A model generated the notes under the pieces. That model was given only the letters and a program-made list of their open reading frames with translations. It had not been told where the DNA came from and did no database searches. This document shows positions 38,405 through 49,700 of a stretch of 64,000 nt of DNA, one piece after another. The stretch comes from Bugula neritina (Eukaryota; Bryozoa; Gymnolaemata; Cheilostomatida; Bugulidae). The position numbers and the translations under genes were made by a program. The stretch spans positions 992,001 to 1,056,000 of the forward strand of contig OZ037771.1 in NCBI GenBank assembly GCA_964035545.1. The letters run 5' to 3'. The stretch's first letter is position 1. Every line of letters starts with the position of its first letter.

Positions 38405-38472
38405 TGTTGCTGAAACCAAGTTAAAGTTATTAGCTATTTTAAATTTACAAAGTTAAAGTGTGTTTTATCGCT

Positions 38473-41400
38473 ATGGCTAAGTTTAACCCCCCTAAAGAGT
38501 TCGACTTTGATCCATCTGGCTGGGCTGAATGGTTTGCTCGCTGGAGTCGTTATAGGACACTGTCAAAGCTCAATCAAGAAGAAGAACAGTTGCAAGTTGA
38601 CAGCTTTCTCTATTGTATGGGAAATAAAAGCGAGAGTATTTTCAATGGTTTAGCACTGTCGGATGAAGATATTAAAAACTACCAAAAAGTATCTGAAGCT
38701 TTTCAGAAGTATTTCTCTCCACGTAAGTACGTGATTTATGAACGAGCTCGTTTCTTCAGGCGCTGCCAACAACAAGGAGAAACTGTTGAACAGTATGTTA
38801 GATCTCTAAATGACATAGCAGATAGGTGTGATTTTTCCAATAGATCAGAGCAAATGCGAGACAGAATTGTAGTAGGAATCACAGACACTAACTGCAGTCG
38901 TGAAATGCAGAAAATGAATGTTGAAGACCTAACTGAAGAGGTTGCCATAAATATGGCTAGACAATTTGAGCAAGTAGACAAAAACATCAAAGACTTGACA
39001 GAAAGTCATACTCAGGGTAATACTAGTAGTACTTCGGTAGATGCTGTCTCCAAATTCAGTAGTAGTGGTAGTCACACAAACAAGTCTCATAAGCACAGCT
39101 CTAAGAGTAACAGCACTAGACAAACTAATAACTCTACTCCATGTGGCCGATGTGGTTATGTAAACCACACCAGAGGTACATGCCCTGCGAAAGAATGTAA
39201 GTGTAAGCGCTGTGGTAAACTCGGACACTACGCAAAAATGTGTAAATCTAAGCCTGCCAGTCAAGTTCAGCAAGTTGAAGAAGAAGTGGACAGCGTATTT
39301 CTTGGTGAGATAGCTGAGAGTAACGTAGGAGTGTGGACCAAGACTATTGTTGTAGACAAGCTTGACTTTCCAGTTCAGTTCAAACTCGATACTGGTGCAG
39401 ATGTCTCCATACTTCCCCAAAGGCTATGTTCCAATGTGCCATTAGTAAAGACTAAGAAGCAGTTTTTAGGCCCAGGTAACACTAAGATACCAGTTGTAGG
39501 CTGTTTCAATGCTAAACTTTCAGTAGGCAGTATTACTCACACTGAAACTATTTATGTTGTAAACCAAACAAAAGCCTTGCTAAGTCGTAATGCTTGTGTT
39601 AAGCTAGGGTTAATTTCTTGTAAGTGTGATGTAGACTCTGTTACTAATGTTACTGACAACTCTGTATTTTGTAGAGAATTCCCAAAACTTTTTAGTGGTC
39701 TAGGTAAAATGAATCATACCGTAGGTATAGAGTTGCGTTCTGAGTGTAAACCATTTGCTATTAACACCCCTCGTTCGGTCCCCTACCCCTTGTTGTCTAG
39801 TGTTAAGCAGGAGTTGAGTGATATGGTTGCTAAAGGAGTAATTTCTCCAGTCAGTGAGCCCACAGATTGGTGTGCTCCCATGGTTGTAGTCCCCAAGGCT
39901 AATCGCAAGGTGAGAATCTGTGTTGATTACACTGAGTTGAACAAAGTTGTTCGTAGAGAAGTGCACCCCATGGCTCATGTTGAGTCAAGTCTCGCCAAGC
40001 TTGGCAATGGTAACTTTTTTACAGTACTCGATGCTAACTCAGGTTTCTATCAGATTCCTCTCTCCCCCAAAGCTAAAATGTTGACTACATTCTTGTCTCC
40101 GTTTGGTAGGTTTGCCTTTAACCGTTTACCCTTTGGGTTGTCCTCTAGTCCAGAACTGTACTGCAAAATTGTTTCACAGGTTCTGGAAGGTTTGGATGGT
40201 GTTGTCTGTCACATGGACGATGTTTGCATTTGGGGTAAATCTCAAGAAGAACACGATAGTCGTGTTCGTGCTGTTTTGCGTAGGATGGTTGACGCTGGTA
40301 TGACTCTAAATGTTGAAAAATGTAAGTTCTCTCGTAGCAGTATCAAGTTTCTTGGTCATGTCATATCCTCTTCTGGCATTCGTGCTAATCCCGAAGCAAT
40401 TCAGGGCATAGAAAGTTTTGCCACTCCAACTTGTGTCAAGGATGTGCGTAGTTTCCTCGGAATGGCTAATCAGCTTAGCAAGTTCTCCACCAGGTTAGGT
40501 GAACTCAGTGCTCCCTTACGTGAGCTTCTTCATAAAAACACTCCTTGGATTTGGGATGTTGCTCAAAAACAAGCCTTCTGTGACATCAAGAAAGAGTTGC
40601 AACGTAGTGTTGAACTCGCTTCCTATAGTCCTCAGCGTGAAACAGTTATTCACACTGATGCTTCTCAATGTGGTATAGGTGCTGCTCTGTTCCAATATCA
40701 AGACAATGGCGAGCTACGCCTAGTCTGTGCTGCTTCTCGTGCGCTCAGTGAGACAGAGAAGAGGTATGCTACCATAGAGCAAGAAGCTTTAGCAGTTGTT
40801 TGGGCTTGTGAAAAGTTTAGGGATTATATTGTTGGTCTTAGAGTGGTTATCAAAACTGATCACAAACCTTTAGTTCCCCTCTTAAATGATATTGAGCTTG
40901 ACAAGAACCCTGCACGTATTCAGAGGTTTAGAATGCGTCTCATGAGGTTCCAATATCACGTGGAACACATTTCTGGAAAGAAGAATGTTATTGCAGATGC
41001 CCTTTCTCGTTCTGTAGGTCCCATTAGTGAGGCTGATGTTATGTTTATGGAAGAAGTAGAGCTTTTCGCTGTGTCAGCATTGCATAATACTGCCACTTCT
41101 CCTCGTTTGAAAGAGTTGAAAGTTCAACAAGAGAATGATGAGGTCTTATCTCGTGTTCTCCAATATGTTAGGTTTGGTTGGCCCACATATTTGCCTTCTC
41201 ATGAAATTTTGTTGCGTCCCTATTTTGAATGTAGGTCTAGGCTCTCTACCATTGAAGATGTTTTAGTTCTTGACAGTTGCATTGTTATTCCCCATGCCGA
41301 ACGTCTAGCTGTGCTTGACAAAATCCACAGTGGTCACCTTGGCATCACCAAATGTAGGTCTCGAGCTGCACAGTCAGTCTGGTGGCCCAATATGTCCCAG

Positions 41401-42291
41401 CAAATTGCGGAGATGGTTAAAAAATGCGAGTCCTGTAGGAAGGAGTCAAACGTTCAACAATCCCCTCTCCTTCGTTCTGAGTTTCCTAGTCGTCCTTGGG
41501 AAAAACTAGGCAGTGACTTGTTCTATTTTGACAGTAAGTGGTTCTTGCTAGTAGTCGATTACTATTCTCGTTTTATCGAAGTTGCGTTGTTAGAGGATCT
41601 CACCAGTTCTAAGGTTATACTCCATTTGAAGAGCATATTTGCTCGACATGGTGTCCCAGAGGTCCTGATTTCTGATAATGGTGTGCAATACGCTTCAGAG
41701 GAATTTAAATCCTTCGCCCGAAAGTTTGGTTTTACCCATATTACCAGTTCTCCTAAACACCCTCAGGGAAATGGTGCAGCTGAACGAGCTGTTCAGACTG
41801 TTAAAAACATTTTGAAGAAAGGACAAGATCCGTATTTAGGGTTGATGGCTTATAGGTCTTCACCGTTGGAAAATGGTGTCTCTCCAGCTGAGTTGTTGAT
41901 GGGTCGGAAACTGCGCACTACGGTGCCTTCTTTGCCATCAGTGTTGCCCCCAAAGCAGCCCGATGTAGAACGGGTTAAGCAAAAAGAGGCTCATGCTAGA
42001 GCCCAGAGCAAAGATACATTTGACTTGAGACATCGAGTTGTGGTCCCTCCATCGTTAAGTCCTGGTGATAGAGTTCATGTGCGTGATCTGAATCGTGATG
42101 CTGAAGTTGTTAGTACTTCCCCTGCAAGGCCCCGATCGATTGTTGTTAAAAGTACTAATGGTGTCCCACTCAGACGCAATGTTACCAACCTAGTGCCATT
42201 ACAAACTACTGAGTTGTCTGACGACAATAATGTCGCTAGAAAATCTAGTTATGGTAGAACTATTAAACCTAGACAGATTTTGGATTTGTAA
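38473..42291 (+). CDS. gag-pol: Gag-Pol polyprotein of the LTR retrotransposon
   Basis: An uninterrupted frame of 1272 residues from the ATG at 38473 to TAA. An upstream GTG at 38458 is in frame but is not a likely eukaryotic start. Gag occupies about residues 1-240 and ends in two CCHC zinc knuckles (from about 224 and 244, each C-X2-C-X4-H-X4-C). Protease has LDTGAD (Asp-Thr-Gly from about 306). Reverse transcriptase follows, with the catalytic pair in CHMDDV (Asp about 582 and 583) where most relatives have a Tyr-x-Asp-Asp. RNase H has HTDAS (Asp about 729). Integrase has an HHCC zinc finger (from about 952) and a D,D-35-E core (about 1015, 1068, 1104), with a GPY/F-like module but no chromodomain. 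Gag and Pol are fused with no frameshift. No inactivating change is visible. Confidence 0.97.
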   Translation: MAKFNPPKEFDFDPSGWAEWFARWSRYRTLSKLNQEEEQLQVDSFLYCMGNKSESIFNGLALSDEDIKNYQKVSEAFQKYFSPRKYVIYERARFFRRCQQQGETVEQYVRSLNDIADRCDFSNRSEQMRDRIVVGITDTNCSREMQKMNVEDLTEEVAINMARQFEQVDKNIKDLTESHTQGNTSSTSVDAVSKFSSSGSHTNKSHKHSSKSNSTRQTNNSTPCGRCGYVNHTRGTCPAKECKCKRCGKLGHYAKMCKSKPASQVQQVEEEVDSVFLGEIAESNVGVWTKTIVVDKLDFPVQFKLDTGADVSILPQRLCSNVPLVKTKKQFLGPGNTKIPVVGCFNAKLSVGSITHTETIYVVNQTKALLSRNACVKLGLISCKCDVDSVTNVTDNSVFCREFPKLFSGLGKMNHTVGIELRSECKPFAINTPRSVPYPLLSSVKQELSDMVAKGVISPVSEPTDWCAPMVVVPKANRKVRICVDYTELNKVVRREVHPMAHVESSLAKLGNGNFFTVLDANSGFYQIPLSPKAKMLTTFLSPFGRFAFNRLPFGLSSSPELYCKIVSQVLEGLDGVVCHMDDVCIWGKSQEEHDSRVRAVLRRMVDAGMTLNVEKCKFSRSSIKFLGHVISSSGIRANPEAIQGIESFATPTCVKDVRSFLGMANQLSKFSTRLGELSAPLRELLHKNTPWIWDVAQKQAFCDIKKELQRSVELASYSPQRETVIHTDASQCGIGAALFQYQDNGELRLVCAASRALSETEKRYATIEQEALAVVWACEKFRDYIVGLRVVIKTDHKPLVPLLNDIELDKNPARIQRFRMRLMRFQYHVEHISGKKNVIADALSRSVGPISEADVMFMEEVELFAVSALHNTATSPRLKELKVQQENDEVLSRVLQYVRFGWPTYLPSHEILLRPYFECRSRLSTIEDVLVLDSCIVIPHAERLAVLDKIHSGHLGITKCRSRAAQSVWWPNMSQQIAEMVKKCESCRKESNVQQSPLLRSEFPSRPWEKLGSDLFYFDSKWFLLVVDYYSRFIEVALLEDLTSSKVILHLKSIFARHGVPEVLISDNGVQYASEEFKSFARKFGFTHITSSPKHPQGNGAAERAVQTVKNILKKGQDPYLGLMAYRSSPLENGVSPAELLMGRKLRTTVPSLPSVLPPKQPDVERVKQKEAHARAQSKDTFDLRHRVVVPPSLSPGDRVHVRDLNRDAEVVSTSPARPRSIVVKSTNGVPLRRNVTNLVPLQTTELSDDNNVARKSSYGRTIKPRQILDL

Positions 42292-42460
42292 ATAGACTAT
42301 GTGCTGTGTTTGTTTCCATTTTATTATGTATTGTATTACCATTGTGTTTGTTTTTACTAGTGTACTAAAATTTCTCTGTGTATTATCAATATGTTTCCAA
42401 TGTGTGTTTTTTGCTGTATTACAATTTTGTGTGGTCTCCCCATCTTTTATTATTGTCTTG

Positions 42461-42471
42461 AGAAAGGGAGG
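42461..42471 (+). promoter_or_regulatory. Polypurine tract
   Basis: AGAAAGGGAGG, one base (T, the LTR start) before the right LTR sequence; the plus-strand primer of the retroelement. Confidence 0.75.
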
Positions 42472-42623
42472 TGTTGTATTATAATGTACTCGCTATAATG
42501 TTACGCTTTTATTAGGTCAAGGTTACCTTCAGTTTGAATAAAGTTATTGCCATGTTAAATACAATACTTGCTCGTGTTCACTAACAAAATATAATCCACT
42601 TCATCCGCAACCATAATATTACA
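42472..42623 (+). repeat. Right LTR
   Basis: 152 bp, identical to the left copy, AATAAA at 42537-42542. Followed by the second copy of the GTAAT target duplication. Confidence 0.97.
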
Positions 42624-45600
42624 GTAATAATAATCATGTCAATGATAATCATAATGATAATCATAATGATGGAACTAAAAACTGAAGTGAATATCAATAT
42701 GAATATGTAGATTGTAGTTGCACTCAAAGTCAATAACATTAACTATAAGTATAAGTATAAGTATTAGTATAACTATAAGACTAAGTATAACAATAAGATT
42801 AAGTATAACTATAACTATAAGTATAAGTTATATTAATTATTAATATTGTATAACTATAAGCTTGCTTCTTGCTTCGAGTTATCAATAACTATAAGTATAA
42901 CTCTATAAGTATAAGATTAAGTGGTATATTTATATGAGTATTACTATTAGTATTAGTATTAATTTAAGTTTAGTCTCAGTCTGTAAGTATATATAATATA
43001 TTTATATTAATATTATAATAACTATTATATTATATATATATTTATAAGTATATCATAAATATAATTTTACATTAATATTTTAATATACTTTTAATTTCAT
43101 GATAATAATCCATGATCACTAATTTAGCCTTAGAGATAGGCCGTGAAACCAAATGGGCATGGCAATCAGTAAACACTAAAATGTACTATTAGTAATTACT
43201 AATACTAAAGCTAATACTAATAGTAATGGCTTATATCTACGAATGGTTCCATTGGTGAATAAGTGCAGTAGTTTGGGGGGGGGGGGGGGCGAGTTTGGAG
43301 TTGGGAACATAACTCTAAACGTCAGACCTCCCATCGAATTGAAATCGTCCTTCACCACCAACTCGGAGCTGCTCATAGAACCATCCTATTTCTACGCTGC
43401 GTTTTTGCACTTGTAGAAACGTTAACCAACGGGTCTACATTTAAAACGAAGGGCAATTAGTAACACCCGACATTAGGACTTTTATGTCCTCATAGCTATT
43501 TGCTGTAATTTTTAATTAGAAGAAAAATTTAAGAGTTCACGGCTGATGTAAAACTAATAATTATGAGACTAAAAGCACGGGTTAAAGACTGCGTTCTATG
43601 AGATGCAACATTATGCTAACGTTTCTGATATATATATAATGTGAAAGCAAGCAAAGACGGGTACTCGTATGTTTTAACCCACGTGACCTAACTACCCAAC
43701 CTGATTGGCCCAATATATATCGGTAGACATTTCTGTAATGGGATTTTACCAATTCGTGAGTACTACTACTTAATCTTATGTTACAAATTACTATCCAACT
43801 ATAACTATTGGCATTGCTGTTAGTAAAACTAAATGTAATGCTAACAGTAATTCAGTGACTAATTTTGAAGTACTTGCACATTGTTGTAATAGTTGCAATC
43901 TTTATTTGCATGTCGTACTTTGCTATTTTTAAATCTGAAACTGCACATTCACATTCAGTTTCACATTGTCACTTCATTGTGATTGAGTTTGACATTGAAT
44001 GACATTCACTGAGTGATTGATTTTGAATGATTGATATTAATATTATAATTATAAATTAATATTATAATTATTTTTTATTTATCATTTAATAAGTAATAGT
44101 TATACTTATAATTACACTAAGAAGTAAGTTTAATACTAATAGTAATAGTAACACTAATACTGATAGTGCTAGTATTTAATAATATTATTAACTAATAACT
44201 GTAAGTAAATGTAATACTAATACTAAGTCTAATAATATTTCTGTAATAATAGAACTCTAACAGTAACTATAACACCAACAGTAAAGCTTAAACTATAACT
44301 GTAACACTTAAAGTTAAAGCTAATTGTTATACTTATATTCAAAATCATAGTGCTATAATAAGTTAAGTATAACATTAACTTATAACTATAAGTTATACCT
44401 ATAAGAGTAAAAAACTTGAATTTAGATTAAAATAATACTATTAGTATTAGTATTGCCATTAGTATTAGTATTACTATTACTATTAGTGTTGGAGTTAGAC
44501 TTACTCTTAGAGTTAGTATTTTAATTTACTTTTAGATGATAATGATAATACTTTTACTTTATGATTATGATAATACTTATTATTTTGAGAATTGTTGGTG
44601 GCACTTGCAGTAAATATAATGAGTAATTTGTTTACTTACAGCTTGAGCTGGGATGCCTAATGCTAATAGTATAACTCTCTGATACTATATTTTGCTTTTT
44701 ATTGTGATTATAAAGTATATCACTAATAATAGTAATTATTACTATTGCTATAATGAGTAGAGTAACTCTGAGCAAACTTGGGGCTAGTGTTATTTACTTT
44801 TTACCAAAAGAATTATTCTGTGAGTATTGAAAGCAAACTTTTATCATAATGCTAATATTTACATAAATTATAATTGCAATAAACATAATTATAAAAATTA
44901 ATAACAGCAGTAGTGTAATTATAACATTAACTATAAGTCTAAGATTTAGACAGTAATCTTGCTGCTGCTGCTGCTGCTGCTACTACTACTACTACTAGTT
45001 CTACTGCTATTAGTATGAAATAGTAGTACTACTCATACTGTATCAGTTTGATTAGCATTAATTACTAATATGGCCAATACAGACTATTTTATATTTAAAT
45101 AGTTGAAATGAAATTTCTTCAATTAGCAATTGTTCAGCAAGATTCACTTGTCACCATAAAGCTCTGAATGTTTGTATAATTCCATAAAATAATATTAAAT
45201 TCTCATAGATTTAAACTAATTCAATTTCCCAACCTATCTTGCTTATAATTGATGAAAGCTCTCACGTGTACCTCAATGAAAAGGTATAATTTGGTATATA
45301 AAAGGTGTTTGGATTTAAGCAGTGTACTAATATTGGGTATAGTAGCAAGTATAGAATTTTTAATGGCATTTTAGCAAAATTTCAAAGTGCATAGATATAG
45401 GTATTATGTACTTGAAGAAATAGCATATTGTTTTACTAAAATGCTATTATTAAATATTATTATAGAATCTGTATTTTCTAAGACAAGGTTGATATCTGTC
45501 ATAAAGGTCTTTAAAGTTTATTCTGAACTATGAAAATATTGCCAGCTTGAATGTTGTTTATGAGTAAATGTGATTTCTTTAATGTTGTTTTTGTAATGTC

Positions 45601-46732
45601 ACCGGGCAATTACTGGTTTACCCCACATAATGATAATTCTGTGAATGATAAGCCTTCTTAATGTAACATGTAGTGTAATAAATCATGCGTAATCTGATCC
45701 TGGAGATTAACCCCTACTCTACTCTACTCCACTCTACTCTACTCTGCCCAGACTCTGTGCTGACGTTGCTTGCCTTTTATGATATCAATGATAATAAAGA
45801 ATGGTGTTAGTCTTCATACTTGAAGATGAACAAATAATCCTGTTGAATGTGAAAGAGTTGGGGTTATTGCATCTGGCATATAAATGTTTATTACTCAGGA
45901 TAATCTATTTTCCAACATCTCTAGATGTTAAAATAAAGTTTAGTATCTCAGCCAAGCCTATACTTTAAACATCTGAAGATCTAAGTCTAACTAATATTGA
46001 TTAGCTAGTTACTCATTAAATCTCAAGCTTCCACTAAAACTGTTTTCTATGGATGAACCATAAACAAGCTCAATATTCTAAATGATAGGCTGGCTGTATT
46101 GCTACAGTGACCCAGGTTGTGGAATATTGCTTTTGTTTAATAGTTTAGATGTGCAACTAATATAATTAGTAGGCATTTGCTACATCTAGCTACACTTAGG
46201 ATCCTTCCCAGCAACTCTCAACTAGTCGAGAGCTGCGCAGTGCTTGCAAATTGAGTCTTGATACGTACTCATAGTGACCATTTAGCTTGGTGCCGTGCCT
46301 AGACTAACATTGCAAAAAGATTGTGCAAGGAAATGATACTGGAACGAGCATTCAACCCAAGTGGTAGTGGTTGTAGTGCTGAGTGAGGCAGCTATTATTA
46401 ACTAAACATTCTACATTGCAACAGGCTGCCAACATTAATAATTGCTATTGGTAGGAAGTTTCAATCCTATCGCCAACTCAAGTATTTTTTACTGCTAGTC
46501 AACCAGCATAATTCTCACCCGACTACAACTGGCTTGGTGTAAAGGGCTGTGTGTGCCACAGTAATGGCGTAATTAGCTATAGGTCATCACTAAATAAAGT
46601 TAAATGTCAATTTAGATTGCACTCTGCACTAACAGCAGGGGTTCATATTGCAGAGACTGAGTTGGTGAGGAGCTGCTGAACTTGTGCTAACTACTTCCTG
46701 TCCGGGTGTCCTGAAGTGAAGCTATATCGGAA
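42624..46732. other. Intergenic region upstream of beta-arrestin
   Basis: Degenerate ATA/CTA/GTA triplet blocks occupy 42624-43110 and 43780-45060, with a CTG then CTA run at 44960-44995. A G run of about 17 is at 43275. A short ACTCT repeat (CTACTCTACTCC) lies at about 45715-45745. From 45750 to 46732 the sequence is less repetitive and probably contains the arrestin promoter and 5' UTR, but I recognise no core promoter element or other gene. Confidence 0.5.
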
Positions 46733-49700
46733 ATGTCTGCCGAAGGGGAGTTGGCAGCGACATCATCTCTGAGTACTACTAGGTGAGCCTTCACAATACC
46801 ACACCTACATACACTGAGTACTACTAGGTGAGCCTTCACAATACCACACCTACATACACTAAGTACTACTAGGTGAGCCTTCACAATACCACACCTACAT
46901 ACACTGAGTACTACTAGGTGAGCCTTCACAATACCACACCTACATACACTGAGTACTACTAGGTGAGCCTTCACAATACCACACCTACATACACTGAGTA
47001 CTACTAGGTGAGCCTTCACAATACCACACCTACATACATTGAGTACTACTAGGTGAGCCTTCACAATACCACACCTACGTACTTGTAGTGTGACCAGGTA
47101 ATACCACACCTACATACAAAGTACATATAGTGTGACCAGGTAATACCACACCTACATAAAAAGTACATATAGTGTGACCAGGTAATACCACACCTACATA
47201 CAAAGTACTGATAGTGTGACCAGGTACTAGCACACCTACATACAAAGTACATATAGTGTGACCAGGGAGTAGTGTTGCTTGTTTGTTTATAAAGCATGCA
47301 GAGTATTGTTGGTACAAACACTGCCATATCCTTGTATTGTTTTCATACAATGTTTTGTTATATTGTTCTGAGCAACATGCCATCATTTCTTCTTTTGCTA
47401 TTTCTTTAGAGTTTTCAAGAAAGCTAGTCCTAATGGAAAGGTGAGTTATACTGTCTTATATTATATATAATACGAAATATTACTTTATATGTTATTATAT
47501 TTCCTCACAGCCAAACCAATGCACTACTCATTCATTTATAATATACACCAGCAATGTATAACTTTGTATGCTGGTAGTTATATTTTTATGACTTTGGTTA
47601 CTCACTGTAACTATGTATACTTATGATGTACTTGATTGCCAGGTATTATTATATATTGATATATTACATAACACATCGTATTATATAACATAACTTGCTA
47701 CTTTGCCTTGGATTCTACTCTCTATATTTGCCTCTTTCATTTTTTATAGATTACAACATATTTAGGGAGGAGAGATTTCATAGACTATGGTTCTAATGTT
47801 GACCCTGTTGGTAAGTATGGACACGTAGCCCATCCCCCACAGTAAAACTGATTGTATGTCATGTGTGATTGGTTGGAGGTGAACCCTGCACATGTCCCGT
47901 GACTCTCTATAGTACTATGAAACATTTGCTGTTTTTGGTGGCATGTAACTGCTTCATTATTGTTGGCTTAAGGTAGTGTCAAAGAAAATATTAGCAAACT
48001 TCAGCTTAGCTTCCTCTTTCCCCGTCACTGTGAGACCAGAGAAAACTCATCTGATATATTTGTTGAATGTTGTATGCATCTCTATCTGAACTGCTCACAT
48101 TCTCTTCCTCCCTCACACAAGAGCAGGCTGGTGACTTCCTCCTAACTTTCCAGTCCCATTAATACACCTTCACTGTTGTGTATATTGTATATATATTGTG
48201 CATATTACTGCAGACGGGGTGGTGCTGATAGACCCGGAGTACCTCAAGGACAGAAAGGTGTACGCCAACATTCTAGCAGCCTTCAGGTACGGCCGCGAAG
48301 ACCTCGATGTTCTTGGACTCACGTTTCGCAAAGACCTCTTTGGCACTACAGTTCAGGTAACCAGAGAGATTGTGTATTCATCTAATGAGATGTCGCTTGT
48401 CACAGCAACCTGTGTTACTGCTGCCGCAGCAGCGCTAATCTCCTTAATGGTATTTCAACCTCCTCTCTTATTAATCAGCAGCAGCGCCGGCACTACATTA
48501 GCTGATGGCATCACCTGGTGTAACGAACTTATCAGTTATTAATTATGACAGCATAGAACAGCAAGCAGTTTGTAATAAGATTGTATGTAATGAGCTAGTG
48601 ATGGCGGCACTGTCCCCGTGGCAGCTCGTGGCAGCGCAATATATTCTCACTCGAATGAGCAGAGTTTCATTGATTTGTGGTGAATACACAGCGGATATCT
48701 GCTTCCAGTGACTGAAATAGCTTTAAGAAAACACTAATGACATTATTTGCTCCAATTTTATCAGCATCAGTCCCTTCATGTGGTTAATAGGATGTAAGTT
48801 GGCTTGTCTGTTGTCATGGTTACAACCCACTCCCTCTAGCACACCTGGCAGACCCACATGTGCTACAAGTATACCCACATATGTACTCACATGTATGTTA
48901 CAGGTGTACTTACATGTACTGTATCTTACAGGTGTACTTACATGTACTGTGTGTTACAGGTGTACTTACATGTACTGTATGTTACAGGTGTACTTACATG
49001 TACTGTATGTTACAGGTGTACTTACATGTACTGTATGTTACAGGTGTACTTACATGTACTGTATGTTACAGGTGTACCCCCCTGTTGCTGAGAATGAAAG
49101 ACCTCTCACTCAGTTGCAAACAAGACTCATGAAGAAACTGGGCTCAAACGCCTACCCTTTCTACTTTGAGGTGAGTGTGTTTAGCACCTTCTGCTCTACA
49201 TCTGTATTACTACACGTATTACTGCATATATTACTATACATATTACTACACACATGTATCACACATATTACATGCAGCTGCTGTATTTCTGTGTAGATAC
49301 CACAGGATGCTCCCTCGTCCGTCACACTCCAGCCTGCACCAGAGGAAACCGGCAAGGTTAGTCTGGGATCCTGGTAATATAATACAAGTATTACTGTGTA
49401 GTTAGGGGTGGGTTACCACCGTATTGTAAGACTGACTGTAGGACCTCAGGCTCCAGTCTAGAGCTGCTTCATTTGAGACGACAAAAACAATAATTTGGAA
49501 ATGTTGTGACATGATTTTGCTGACTGAGTTTACTTTGTAATCCCTGCTGCCTGGCTTTGCTGCCTGGGGCTATACTGTGCATCTCCAGTTAAGAGTGGCG
49601 TGGTTTATTCTAGGTCACGTGATTTATTGTAGGTCACGCATGTTTTACTTTCAAAGGTGAGATTTATGGAAAATAAACCCACTTCAAAGCTGTGTGGTGT

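Larger units (their letters stand above)
38239..42623 (+). mobile_element. Intact Ty3/gypsy-type LTR retrotransposon
   Basis: A complete 4385-bp element. Two 152-bp LTRs (38239-38390 and 42472-42623) are identical by eye and have TG...CA ends. Target duplication GTAAT lies at 38234-38238 and 42624-42628. A primer-binding site starting TGGTGGCCAG directly follows the left LTR, and a polypurine tract AGAAAGGGAGG (42461-42471) directly precedes the right LTR. One uninterrupted gag-pol frame lies between. No env-like frame. Domain order PR-RT-RNaseH-IN indicates Ty3/gypsy; the RT and IN style resembles K02A2.6-like/Mag-clade elements, a tentative placement. It landed in a degenerate triplet block. 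Confidence 0.97.

Noticed and set aside
38458..38472. GTG start five codons before the Gag ATG
   Set aside because: A eukaryotic retroelement is expected to start at ATG; the ATG at 38473 opens MAKFNPP.
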